From positions 5,725,346 through 5,789,345 of the forward strand of contig CM030938.1 in NCBI GenBank assembly GCA_018136815.1: a stretch of DNA of 64,000 nt, written 5' to 3'. Made by a program: the position numbers and the translations under genes. Below the pieces are notes generated by a model, which was not told where the DNA came from, ran no database searches, and was given only the letters and a program-made list of their open reading frames with translations. Below, one piece after another: positions 54,719 through 64,000 of this stretch. Numbering within the stretch: position 1 is the stretch's first letter; each line of letters opens with the position of its first letter. The DNA comes from Isochrysis galbana (lineage: Eukaryota > Haptophyta > Isochrysidales > Isochrysidaceae).

Positions 54719-55768
54719 TTTACAATAAAAATACCTAGGCACTAGGCATTGTGTAAGTCCAAGGAAGAGTGCGCTCGTAGGTCGTAGGTGCGCTCCGACT
54801 CTTCCCCAAGCCATGGAGTCATGGAGTGCGAGTGGCGCGCCGTGCCGCGTGCCGCAAAACCAGCTGCCCTCAACCCTCAAGCATCAAGCAACACCAAGCT
54901 GTGCAAGGTCTGGAGCGATGGGCGTGTGCACAACGCCCAAGACGCAAGACGCTGCGCGAGCTCAGTTTCATCAAGGAGTCGAAGGTTAGGCGCGCGCGCG
55001 TCAAGCGTCAAGCGTCAAGATCGGCAAAATTATTAGTCCTGTCGAACAGCACATCATCGTCGCCGGAGCCTTCCTCGGGTGGGAGCCGGGGAAGCGCATC
55101 GTCGAGCACGTGAACGGCGATTTTAATAAATTAAATTTTAAGGATTGCCACGGTGTTAGGTTTAGGTTGTACACTTAATACTAATACACTCAAGTTTCAA
55201 GTTGACTCCATAGCTCTGTCCAGAGCGTGTTCATATTGGGTCTGGGGTGCTGGGTGCGTCAGTTTAAGACTAACTTATTAACGGTCATGCCAAATCGGCC
55301 GGGAGAGGGCCTATGGCTTCCTCCCTACTCCTAATGTTGTTGTTGTTGTGATGTGTGACGTAGCGGAGATTTTGTGCGAGTGCGAAGTTTTTTTCTGATC
55401 TTTCACTCAAACTTGAAATAAAATTTCTTGTGAAAGGCTCGTCTCACCCCCCCGCCACTTCTCACGGTGGCATCTAGCGCAAGAATCTTCAAGAGTCAAG
55501 AGCTATTTGTAGAAGTTGAAGCTTAAACTAGTAAGATACTAGCATCAGCGGCTTGCAGCATCGCAACCGTCAATGTGTCGGCTCCGCACCATGAGCGGCA
55601 ACGAGCAATAATGACAGGGAACAAGAATGAATGTTGACACTCAAATGTGCGCGTGATGTTCATAGCCATACCTAGGAGAGAATCAATCTAGATTTCCTTT
55701 CAGTAAATCGTCGCATACCCATGAATTGCATAACGGCCCCTTTAACGCGGTCGTTCACAACCACAGGT
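54719..55768. other. AT-richer intergenic region
   Basis: No recognisable ORF. GTCAAGCGTCAAG tandem near 55000-55020 and GTTGTTGTTGTTG near 55332. Otherwise unremarkable. Confidence 0.5.
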
Positions 55769-56631
55769 CTAGTCCTTCTGCAGGAACGCTGGGTCCGAGG
55801 GAGAGATCTCACCGCAATCCTTGATGATCACCTTCTTGGAAGTGGTGCCCTGCGTTGCCCAGCGCAACAAGGAGTAGGGGGTGAACCCATGAAAGGCATT
55901 TGTGAGGGCGGGGTGGGGTGGGGTGGGGCTGGGGCGTGTGGCACAAGTAGGCTGGCACTTACCGACTGCGAGCCCACAGCCTCGACCGCCTTGACAACAT
56001 CCATGCCTTTGACCACCTTTCCGAAGACAACATGCTTACCATCAAGCCACGGCGTCTTGGCTGTGCAAAGGAAGAACTGCGATCCGTTAGTGCCCGGTCC
56101 AGCATTAGCCATCGACAGCACTCCTGGCCCAGTATGCGTCAGCTTGAAGTTCTCATCGGCGAATTTCTCTCCGTAAATCGATCGTCCACCCGTGCCGTCG
56201 TGGTTGGTAAAGTCACCGCCCTGGCACATGAAGCCTGGGATGACACGGTGGAAGCTTGATCCTTTGTAGCCCTCTCCCTCGTCCTTGAGGCAGAGCTGCC
56301 TGAAGTTCTCAGCCGTCTTGGGCACCACATCAGCTCTGAGCTGCATGACGATACGTCCAGCCGGCTCTCCTCCAATTTCAATCTCGAAGAAGACGCGAGG
56401 ATTGCCGCGGATCCGCAAGGTCTTATCCATTGTGCCTCCCACGCCGTAGACCTTCTCCTTCATCCAAGTCTCAAGGGCTTCTCGAGAAGCGTGAGCCTCC
56501 TTCGTCTTGCCTCCGGCGTCGAAGTCGGCAATCTTCTCCTGTCGCCACTTCTCTGAAGCCGCCTCGTCCGCCTCGCCCCAGAGCGCCAGCACCTCGGCTG
56601 AGTAGTGGCTGAGCGCAGAAGTGTCCGCCAT
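55769..56631 (-). CDS. Cyclophilin-type peptidyl-prolyl isomerase
   Basis: Exon 1 (56631-55963, 223 codons) and exon 2 (55849-55769) join in phase 0 across GTAAGT...ACGCAG, 249 residues. From about residue 75 the cyclophilin fold is near canonical: [79 protein letters not shown] and [19 protein letters not shown], with the catalytic Arg (FHR), Phe (PGF), Gln (SQFF), Trp and His all present. Exon 2 supplies [21 protein letters not shown] charged ~70-residue N-terminal extension ([20 protein letters not shown]) is not typical of cyclophilin A and has no signal peptide; a short C-terminal tail follows the core. It catalyses proline cis-trans isomerisation, probably cytosolic or nuclear. Confidence 0.95.
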
Positions 56632-56809
56632 GAGAAAGAGAGAGAGGAGAAATAGTGATCGCGCTCGAGAACACAAGATGTATCCTATGGTTTATTCGCG
56701 TAGAAGGAGCTGATAACCAAACAATTGCGAGTGCGAATGCGACCGCAGGCGGCGGCGGCCCTCTCCTGTCGACGGCGATTGGACACGTCATCATCATCCT
56801 ACTCTCTCC

Positions 56810-57300
56810 GTCTCCCTCTCTCTCTCTCTCTCTCTCTCCCTCCCTCTCTCTCCCTCCCTATCTCTTTCTCTCTCTCTCCCTTTCTCCCCCCCCCCCCCCC
56901 CCTCTCTCCCTCTCAATCTATCCATATATCTGTCCGTCTCTCCCTCTCCCTCTCTCTCTCTCGCTCTCGCTCTTCTCGCTCCTCTCTCTGCCTCTCTCTC
57001 CCTCTCCCTCTCCCTCTTCCTCTCTCTCTCTCTCTCTCTATTCTCTCTCTCTCTCTCTCCCTCTCCCTCTCCCTCTCCCTCTTCCTCTCTCTCTCTCTCT
57101 CTCTCTCTCTATTCTCTCTCTCTCTCTCTCTCTCTCCCTCTCCCTCTCCCTCTCCCTCTCCCTCTTCCTCTCTCTCTCTCTCTCTCTCTATTCTCTCTCT
57201 CTCTCTCTCTCTCTCCCTCTCCCTCTCCCTCTCCCTCTTCCTCTCTCTCTCTCTCTCTCTCTCTCTATTCTCTCTCTCTCTCTCTCTTGCCCTCTCGCCC
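56810..57300. repeat. CT-rich microsatellite upstream of the cyclophilin gene
   Basis: A higher-order pattern: blocks of CT repeats, TATTCTCTCT, then CCCTCT repeats and TTCC, repeated four times with a period of about 75-90 bases (57020-57290). This is a minisatellite built from microsatellites. Confidence 0.93.
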
Positions 57301-57580
57301 TCCTCCTCTCTCTTCTCGCAGCAGTACTCTGCGAGTTTTTTTGTCTTTTACTGCTCTACGCTTCTCTCCGTTTTACCTGTTACCTTCGTACAAGTCGTGG
57401 ATATAATACTAACGCCGTCCTCGCGGGAAGCGGGAAGGGAGAAGGGAGGGTGGGAGGGTGGGAGCGAGAGATGGAGGAGACCAGGAGGGATGCCTGCTGA
57501 TGGCTTGCCAGGAGGAGACTGCCCTGTTGACCCACTCTCTTCCCCACAGTCTCGCAAAAACTATTGTTATAGTTTAAGCG

Positions 57581-58773
57581 ATGGAGCGCGCGCCGACCGC
57601 TCCCCTCTCCCAGCCCCCCGCCGCCACGACGCCCCAACGGGGCCGCCCCAAGCCGCCGGAGCCGAAGCGCTCGCAGGCCTCCGCACCACCCGACAACGAC
57701 GTCGAGATGGCGCCGCCATCCTCGCCTCCCAGGCAGCCACAGAAGCAGGGAACGGGCAAAGCCCTGTTCCCTGCAGACCAGCACAACCAGAGCCAGGCTC
57801 AGAACACCAGCGCCGCCGTGCAGCCACCCACTCAAGGACTCCCCATGGGGTGTGGCAGCTCTGCTGCCACCACCATGGCGGTAACTCCTACCATCTGTGC
57901 ACCCCTCGGGGGCGGGCACATGACACAACAAACAATTCTTGGAGCATTTGCTCCCTCCAACCAACAACCAAATCCTACACCCAAATCGTATGCGCAAGCC
58001 GCGCATGGACACAAGGGGAAAGAGCCACACAGGCAAGCTCAGCAGCCACCAGCCCAACAGCCACAGCCACAGTCGCGCAAGCGGGCCGACCCACAGTCAG
58101 ACCCGATGCCGACTCCCAATAACAACACCTCATTCGCCTCCCCTCCACCAGAGGAGGAAGAAGAACCCGAAGACACCCCTTTTTTCATTCAGCTAGCTCA
58201 GCTAGCTGAGGACAAAAAGGACATTAAAAGTGAAGATGTAGCAACATTCATGAAATTCCTACTCTCTAGGCTGGAAGGCCTAGATGCCACGCCAGACGGG
58301 ATGGATAAGGGCCGAAAGGGCCCTTGGATTTTCTACGTCGACGACGATGCACACAATCGATTCAAGGCCGCCTACGGCGACAAACTTCAGACGGTGCTCT
58401 CGGGAGTCCCGCACGAATTTGGAGTCACCTATGGCGAGCTAGCCGATTCAGCACCACGCAAATCTAGCGCGGTCCGGTCCTCCCTCAAGGAGGTCGCCAC
58501 GTACATCGTTTTCCGCATCTTCGACCCGGTCAAGGCGTACAAAACCAAGACTCGACATTGGGCTAGCGCACTGGAGCGTGAAGGCTTCCATCTCCTTAGG
58601 GGCAACCAACAACGGGTCAAAACCACGATCGAAGGAATCACGAAAGTCGAGGCGGGTAAGCGCCCGACCTGGCACTTCTACGTATACACGGACACGACTG
58701 CCCTAGGCCATCGCTTCCCGAGAACCTTTCACGTGACCCTCGATGATGGGGAAAACTTCAATTTGGACTACGC
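57581..58773 (+). CDS. LINE ORF1 copy, uninterrupted but 3'-truncated
   Basis: The cleanest ORF1 in the window: open from MERAPTAPLSQPPAATTP through DEDTPFF-type and KGPWIFYVDDDAHNRFK blocks to DDGENFNLDYA (about 397 residues). It then reads 66 unrelated residues from block D before a stop at 58970. The CCCH fingers and ORF2 are absent. The break base equals that of the 33812 copy (after GACTACGC), but the downstream sequence is different. The hairpin leader is at 57549-57564. It could still make a protein without its zinc fingers. Confidence 0.9.
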
Positions 58774-58779
58774 CACAGT

Positions 58780-59110
58780 AAAACTGATAGGGTCATGGGG
58801 GCCCCGTGCCCCCCTTCCTCCATCGCAGACCCCCCCTGGGTGGGCCTGCACACTCAACCTCAGCCCCTGCCTGCTGGCAGGGGCTGAGCTGACATCACTC
58901 AGGCCCAGACTCTCGCCGAGCGCGCGCCGCGCGCCGCACGCACTCGCCTGCACTGGCCCTCGCTCGTACTGACCCCCACTCCACCACTGAGCCACAGACC
59001 ACCTGAGCCGACAGGAAGGCACCCAGGGCCGGCGAGGCCAGCGAGGGAGAGGCAGGAGAGGCCAGGGGCCCAGCCCCAGCCTCCACTGCCCCCTGAGCTG
59101 GCCCAGCTGG
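58780..59110 (+). repeat. Block D of the GC-rich element, copy 3
   Basis: TCATGGGGGCCCCGTGCCCC, CTCAGCCCCTGCCTGCTGGC, GGCGAGGCCAGCGAGGGAGA and CAGCCTCCACTGCCCCCTGA match 5404-5740. It ends at the gag-like fragment. Confidence 0.8.
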
Positions 59111-59282
59111 CAAGCACAAATTCCGCCTTGGCGCCTACGACCGCGCCCTCTCATAGCCCTGCTCCCCCTCTGCCCATGGGAGTAGCGGGAACCTCCTTTG
59201 GCCCACAAGGGGTCCACTTCGTCGGAGCCGGCGGCTCCTCCGAGCCTCTGCAAGACCCTTCGAACACAGCGGCCCTCTCGCC
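59110..59282 (+). pseudogene. Gag-like fragment
   Basis: Reads LAPTTAPSHSPAPPLPMGVA, GTSFGPQGVHFVGAGGS and EPLQDPSNTAALSP, matching residues ~55-110 of the 29218-29886 protein. It is truncated at both ends. Confidence 0.88.
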
Positions 59283-59289
59283 CGCTCGC

Positions 59290-59856
59290 CCCTTTTGGTT
59301 TACGCACGCGTACGTAGATTCCCTCCTTATTTTCTATACATATTCGTTCGCTGTAACCGCCGTTAGCTGTCGGCTCTTCCGTCGCATCGTCGCTCTCTCG
59401 CTCTCTCGTCGGCTTACTCTTCCTTGTTTCCTTCCTTCTGTGTCTTCCCCGCCCGAGTGGGTAAGGATACGTTAGTGTAGGGGGATGTTGGGTGAAAGTC
59501 GAGTGGGCGTGTCTTGTGATTGTTGTCGGACGAGTCGGATTGGTATCCTGTCGGCCTCTGTCGCCATGCTGCCTTGGCTGAAGAAGAAGCGGAGGCGGAG
59601 ATGCGAGCGCAAGTGCGAAGCCGCAGGCGGAAGACGGAGGAGATGGCGGTGGCCAGAGCCTATGGGTGGGGCGCCAAGCAGCTATAGTAGCCTATCCCCC
59701 TATGTTTATTAGAGTGAGTGTGAGTGCCATTACTTGCTCCAAGACAAATTTAAATTTTTAACAAATTTTTATGGGTCGCGGCGCGGCAAAGGAACGGAAC
59801 TAGCGCTAACTCAAGACAGGACTCCCTGCCGCGGCAAGCGCAAGCACCCTTCCCCC
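59290..59856. other. Spacer, nothing recognised
   Basis: A 75-residue Arg-rich ORF (59485-59712) has no support. A small AT-rich patch lies at 59745-59770. Confidence 0.4.
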
Positions 59857-60864
59857 TTATGCCACCCAGCTCTTCACTAGCTTTCTACCTGCGCTAGCTG
59901 GAGCGCCCCTCCCTCCACACTCAAACAGCCCCCCACGCCAGGATCCTGTTCTGGTCTCGCAGGCAAGGGGGCCTAATGGGAGGGAGAGGAGCAATTCCTC
60001 AGAGAGGAGCTGTGGGGAAGGAGATGTCTGAGTGGGGGCGCTATACCCTTGCGCTAGGCATGGGCAGCGACGCCGCCTCAAGACATATCCTCCCTCATGT
60101 CTTGAGTCGAATTTTTTGGTGCTTGAAACAGAGGGCGAGGGGGGTTGTGCTTCTTGTGTTGGTTGTAGTTGCAAGAGGGAGTGGGAGAGGGAGAGGGAGT
60201 GAAGTGTTGGAAGAGGGCCCAAGGCAGGGCACTGAGTTGTAGGTGATTGTGGCCCACAAGAGTGGGGTGAAAACGATAAGTGTATCAACATGGGTCTTGA
60301 GTTGAAATTTTTGGTGCTTGAAACAGAGGGTGAGGGGGTTCGTGCTGTTTGGTTTGGTTGTAGAGGGAAGGGAGAGTGGGAGAGGGAGTCAAGTGTTGAA
60401 GGAGTGCCCAAGGCAGGGCACTGAGTTGTAGGTTCTTGTGGCCCAAAGGAGTGGGGTGAAAACGAGAAGTGAGTCAACATGGAAAACAGAGGCTTAGGGT
60501 GCTCTCCGTAGGAGATTGATGGTTGTGAAGTGCCCTCCCATGTTGGGTGCACTGATGGTAGAGGTTTCCACCATGGGGAGGGCAGCTGAGCTGCCCTGCC
60601 ACATGAGGTGCTCTTGGGGTGGGGGGGGTTCCCACTGTTGAAGGGGGTCTCCAAGACCCCCTGCATGCTACGCAGAGCCATGGTGGCAACTTGTTTGGTG
60701 CCAGTGCTCGCCACCCCGCGCGCTTGCGCGGGTGTGGTTTGGATGGGCTGGATGGGCTTTGAGAGGGCTTTCTGATGAGGCGCCTCGGGCGGCATGGGGC
60801 GTCCCAGGTGGGGCGCGGTGGCGAGGGTCGCCTGGGGCTCGGGAGCGGTCGCGGCACGCTCCAT
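59857..60864 (-). CDS. Divergent ORF1-headed ORF with internal duplication
   Basis: 335-residue ORF. It shares the hairpin leader and the first residues with LINE ORF1 (MERAATAPEPQATLATAPHL, GRPMPPE), and the PP/GGG-like linker region is recognisable in altered form. Then it departs: two tandem copies of a ~65-residue unit (HFSFSPHSFGPQEPTTQCPA ... SPSVSSTKNFNSR and HLSFSPHSCGPQSPTTQCPA ... SPSVSSTKKFDSR) and a Gly/Arg tail. The conserved ORF1 domain is absent. It could be a non-autonomous derivative that keeps only the 5' end of the LINE, or a recoded fusion. Being open throughout is notable given the divergence. Confidence 0.55.
   Translation of the reverse strand: MERAATAPEPQATLATAPHLGRPMPPEAPHQKALSKPIQPIQTTPAQARGVASTGTKQVATMALRSMQGVLETPFNSGNPPHPKSTSCGRAAQLPSPWWKPLPSVHPTWEGTSQPSISYGEHPKPLFSMLTHFSFSPHSFGPQEPTTQCPALGTPSTLDSLSHSPFPLQPNQTARTPSPSVSSTKNFNSRPMLIHLSFSPHSCGPQSPTTQCPALGPLPTLHSLSLSHSLLQLQPTQEAQPPSPSVSSTKKFDSRHEGGYVLRRRRCPCLAQGYSAPTQTSPSPQLLSEELLLSLPLGPLACETRTGSWRGGLFECGGRGAPASAGRKLVKSWVA
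60050..60478. repeat. Tandem duplication inside the divergent ORF1
   Basis: About 195-base unit (TGAGTCGAATTTTTTGGTGC ... AGGCAGGGCACTGAGTTGTA ... GTGGGGTGAAAACGA) present twice with roughly 85-90% identity by eye. Frame is kept. Confidence 0.85.
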
Positions 60865-60889
60865 AGGTCAAACTATAACAATAGTTGAA

Positions 60890-61170
60890 CTTGCTCCAAG
60901 ACAATTAACAATCGCATTGACAAATACCACAACGTTGGCAATAATGACAATGTAGCTGTTTATGGTCTCCGGCTGGAGCTTTGTGATCTCCGGCTGAGGC
61001 ACGTTCTCGTTCCCCCATGCTGAACTCAGTATAAACTTAGTTATTCGGCCAAAATGTGACTAGCAACTAGCAATTTCACATAAGACAATAAATAAGAGCA
61101 AACACTGACCGGTAGAATGTCGGCCGACCGGGAAGCACGATTGTGCGCCTACACACGAATGACGCCATGA
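60890..61170. other. Spacer, nothing recognised
   Basis: A small direct repeat (TCTCCGGCTG(G/A)) near 60967-60995. Otherwise unremarkable. Confidence 0.4.
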
Positions 61171-61367
61171 AGAATACAGCTCGCATGCAGTGGCTCGACA
61201 AGAAGGTGCAGCGAGAGTTTGGGGGGCAGCGTTAGCGGAACTAAGAAACCCTCCGCGTCGAATACAGTTCGCATGCAGTGGCTCGACAAGAAGGTGCAGC
61301 GTGCGTTTGGGGCTGTGCGCTGCTGGCAGCGTTAGCGAGGAACTAAGAAACCCTCCGCGTCGAAACA
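61171..61367. repeat. Tandem duplication covering the 3' end of a gene
   Basis: The block TCGCATGCAGTGGCTCGACA ... GGCAGCGTTAGC ... GAACTAAGAAACCCTCCGCG ... TCGAA is present twice (61171-61258, 61259-61366). The inner copy contains the last codons and stop of the 61332-63667 gene. The outer copy lies downstream. Confidence 0.9.
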
Positions 61368-63667
61368 GAATTTCGAATCGTCGTCAAGGATGTAGTCGTC
61401 GTCATCGTCCATAGCGAAGCAATTGTCCTCGGGGATAGTAGGGATACAGTCCATGGAGCGGGAAGAGCGGGAAGAACGGAAGGAGCGGGAGGAGCGAGAG
61501 AAGCGGGAGGAGGCAAGCTGTGCATGTTGGTGCTGGTCACCGAGCGTCCTACTTGGTTGCTGGCCCTGCCCTTCGGCCACGAAGGACGTCTGGCGTACAC
61601 CAAACAACACGGCCCCCTCCGACGCCTCCATGAACGGCAGTTGGGTAGGTGGCCTGGGGGCGCGGGCCGCAGCCATGAACATATCCATTGCAAGATCCGC
61701 GCGTGTCTCGTACGATTTCTCCAAGGGCCAGGCCTTGAGCGACGCACGCGGTGACCACTCGACATGGGGCTCGACAGTGGGACGCAACAGATCCCTACGT
61801 ATCGCAGCCGTTGTCCAACGTAGGAGCGATTCCATTCGGCGCGTTTCAAGCCTGGAGAGCAGCTGGGAACGCTTCCACGCCGACGCAAGAATCTGGTGGA
61901 CAAATACGCTGGCCTGCGATTGGCAGGGGGCGGCTGGCTTTGAGTGCAGCCGGCGGCGGTTGTAGTGCGCCGTGCGCCGTGGGGCTGAGGTGTTGTCACA
62001 CGGCAGGCCAGGGTCGGGGGTAAACACACCAGTATGAAGCCCCAAAGCGTCAGCCCTGTGCGAATCATTACACGGTTCATCGCACTGACGGCGTCCATCG
62101 AAGTCACAATTGCGATCACATCGGCGCAAACAGCCGCCAACACAGCTGTCAGCCGCATCTTGACTGGAACGGGTGATGTGGCCGTCATGAAAGCAACCAT
62201 TAGTATAGAAGTAAGAACGAACTCAGGCAGTTGCCCTAAATCCGGCAGGCGCGTTATGCAGCCAGCGCTGGGAGTCTCAATCGGACATTCTGCGATTCGG
62301 TTGGTGACCAAGCAGGCCGGTTGTAGGGGTCGGCTGTCCATCACGTGATGTGGGAGCCGTTGCTGAACGCTGCGAGCTATGCTTGTGAGAGGCATGAGCA
62401 GCGGCAATAACATGATGGCGAACACCATCATCTTCGCCCACCACAGGCCTATACACGGCGGGACCGTCAAAGCGAGCACGAGGCGCACGCCCATCATGAC
62501 TACGCCACGCACGCTATTCACGATAAGCACCTCGTATGCGCCCCAGCTCGTGTTTCCCAGGTGGTACGAGATCGATATGGACAACAGGGCGATCTGGGAG
62601 ACAAGGAGATTGGTGCGCAAGAGAGGCCCACGACGCCATGCTTCATGGAGCGCCTCCTCGTCGACAGGATCGAAGGCTCTGCTCTTGCGGTCGAGTGCTT
62701 GCCGCAAGTCGCCCAAAGTCTTCTCAAACTGTGTGGTGTGCTCGAGCGCCGCCTGCGTGAGAGCGGCCGAGCCTGCAGCGCTGGTGAGGAAGATCAACGG
62801 AGCTGCCACGACGTGCAGTGGCGATATACCTTCGATACCGAGCGTGAACGCCGCCCAACCGACCACGGCGAGAGCCAGCATGACAGACGCCGTGCACAAC
62901 CCGCGCACGCATCGCGGTGACGCTAGGAGCCCATGGATCACGCCGTAGTAGCACAGTTCCTCGGCGTTTTCACGCCGCGTCATGAAAGCAGAGAGGGCAA
63001 CAAGCGTGGCCGGGTCATCGGTAGTCGCAGCGGCGGCCGCGGAGAGCGCGCGCGCCACCATCCTCAGCTGTAGCAGCAGCGCGACAGTGACAAGGCACAC
63101 ACCCAACCACTCAGGCACGTGGCGGCCGCAGACCGCCTGACGTGCCGTTGCAGCAGCCGAGAGGAGCATCCCGGCAAGCAGCAGGACGGAGGCTCCATCC
63201 ATCTTAGGCGAGAATGGGACATCCGCGACTAGCGAGCCCATCGCCATCCTTAGCGCCGAGAAGCCGGCAGTGATGAGAAGCATCGAGGCGAGCTGCAGAC
63301 GGAGGGCAGCCAGCTGGGCAGGCTCGCCCCTCTTGCTCCGCCGTCGCGCCCAGCGTTGCAGCCTGCACGCGGAGCGTCTGGCGCGGTAGAGATAGAGCCG
63401 TCCAAGCCGGGCGCGCGCCGCCGTCTGGATCGTGACGGCCGCACCATTGAGGTGAGCCGAGACGGAGTGTGGAGCGGCGGCGGAGGTGGTGGAGATCAGA
63501 GGTGCTAGAGAGGAGCAGCGCTCATGGAGCAGATGGCGCTGTAGGAGGCGGAGCGAGGCGATGGAGGCGGAAGGCAAGGAGCGTGCTAGCTGACGCTCTG
63601 TCACTGCGGAGAGCGGCGCGACCACGCGAGGCTGCTCGTCCTCCGCCGGCGCCTCTCTCTCGGCCAT
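61332..63667 (-). CDS. Polytopic membrane protein with IQ motif, unrecognised family
   Basis: Exon 1 (63667-62000, 556 codons) and exon 2 (61913-61332) join in phase 0 across GTGACA...AATCGCAG, 749 residues. A soluble N-terminus contains an exact IQxxxRxxxxR calmodulin-binding-type motif (IQTAARARLGR, residues 80-90) followed by basic helix RRSACRLQRWARRRSKR. About eleven hydrophobic segments follow (for example LLITAGFSALRMAM, WLGVCLVTVALLLQL, LLVSQIALLSISISYHL, WWAKMMVFAIMLLPLLMPL, LPEFVLTSILMVAFM, LTLWGFILVCLPPTLAC). Exon 2 encodes a cytosolic tail with a Ser/Arg repeat (FSRSSRSFRSSRSSRS) and an acidic end (MDDDDDYILDDDSKFCFDAE). I do not recognise a transporter or receptor family. A calmodulin-regulated channel or a membrane scaffold is possible. 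A CT-rich tract starts at the ATG. Confidence 0.75.
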
Positions 63668-63925
63668 CCTCTCTCTCCCCCTCCCTCTCTCTCTCCCTCT
63701 CTCTCTCTCTCTCCCCCCCCCCCCCTCCCCCTCCCTCCCCTCTCTCTCTCCCCCGCTCCCCCCCTTCTCTCTACCTCCTTTCCCGTCTTCCCTCTTCCCC
63801 TTCCTCTCTTCCCTCTCTCCCCCCTCTCTCTTCTCTCTCCCCCCGCTGCCCCCCGCTCTCTCCCTCTCTCTTTGCCACGCGAGAGGGACAAGAACTCTCT
63901 CTCTCTCTCTCTCTCTTCGACTCCT
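63668..63925. repeat. CT-rich tract upstream of the membrane protein
   Basis: CTCTCTCCC-type repeats with a poly-C run (63714-63724) on the + strand (GA in gene sense), beginning directly at the start codon. Confidence 0.92.
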
Positions 63926-64000
63926 CGAAGACCTCCGCGACGGCGAGACGACATCTCTCTCATCTCCCCTCTTCCTCACAGTGATACTCCCTCTCCTGCA

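Noticed and set aside
63469-63984. 171-residue plus ORF at the right end
   Set aside because: Antisense to the membrane-protein N-terminus, then CT repeat translation.

Overview
The window looks like nuclear DNA from a GC-rich, intron-bearing, flagellated unicellular eukaryote; a haptophyte-like microalga is my best guess (inference). Genes are split by GT-AG introns of roughly 75-520 bp. There are no operons, tRNAs, rRNAs or CRISPR arrays. Space between genes is filled by purine/pyrimidine microsatellites and layered mobile-element debris.

Cellular genes, left to right: an F-box-like/C2H2 protein (415-1599, +); a BtuF-like binding domain fused to DUF5522 (3266-4837, -); an Ala-rich tail-anchored protein (8601-9969, -); a large heparan-sulfate 6-O-sulfotransferase-like protein (12584-15434, -); proteasome subunit alpha-5 (18775-20609, +); a Golgi-type glycosyltransferase-like protein (25759-27423, +); the ciliary GTPase RAB28 (31033-32996, -); a seven-helix receptor (44460-45696, -); an ATP-grasp/TupA-like membrane protein (about 48.8-51.7 kb, -); a cyclophilin with an N-terminal extension (55769-56631, -); and an approximately 11-helix membrane protein with an IQ motif (61332-63667, -). 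Exon joins were checked by reading phase for most of these.

Mobile DNA dominates 28-44 kb and 57-61 kb. A near-complete LINE (35542-41845, -) is bracketed by a 21-bp direct repeat. It carries an ORF1 with CCCH-type fingers and an ORF2 with APE-type endonuclease and reverse transcriptase; each ORF is broken once. Four other loci begin with the same ORF1 (28.3, 33.8, 57.6 and 60.9 kb), and two of them break at the identical base. There are also chromovirus remnants (integrase plus chromodomain at 42 kb; RNase H at 53 kb), a gag-like gene (29.5 kb), a Mutator-like transposase (46.6-48 kb), a GC-rich retroposon-like family ending in a TTAGTACC hairpin and TTA repeats, foldback elements, and a cluster of seven AGCT-centred palindromes (53.7-53.95 kb).

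Two window-wide patterns stand out. Nine of eleven cellular genes have a purine/pyrimidine tract at their 5' side, and 16 of 19 inferred splice donors begin GTG. No single locus is a clear unknown defence-type system. The most unusual items are the BtuF-DUF5522 fusion, the hairpin-tailed element family, the shared ORF1 breakpoint and the palindrome cluster.
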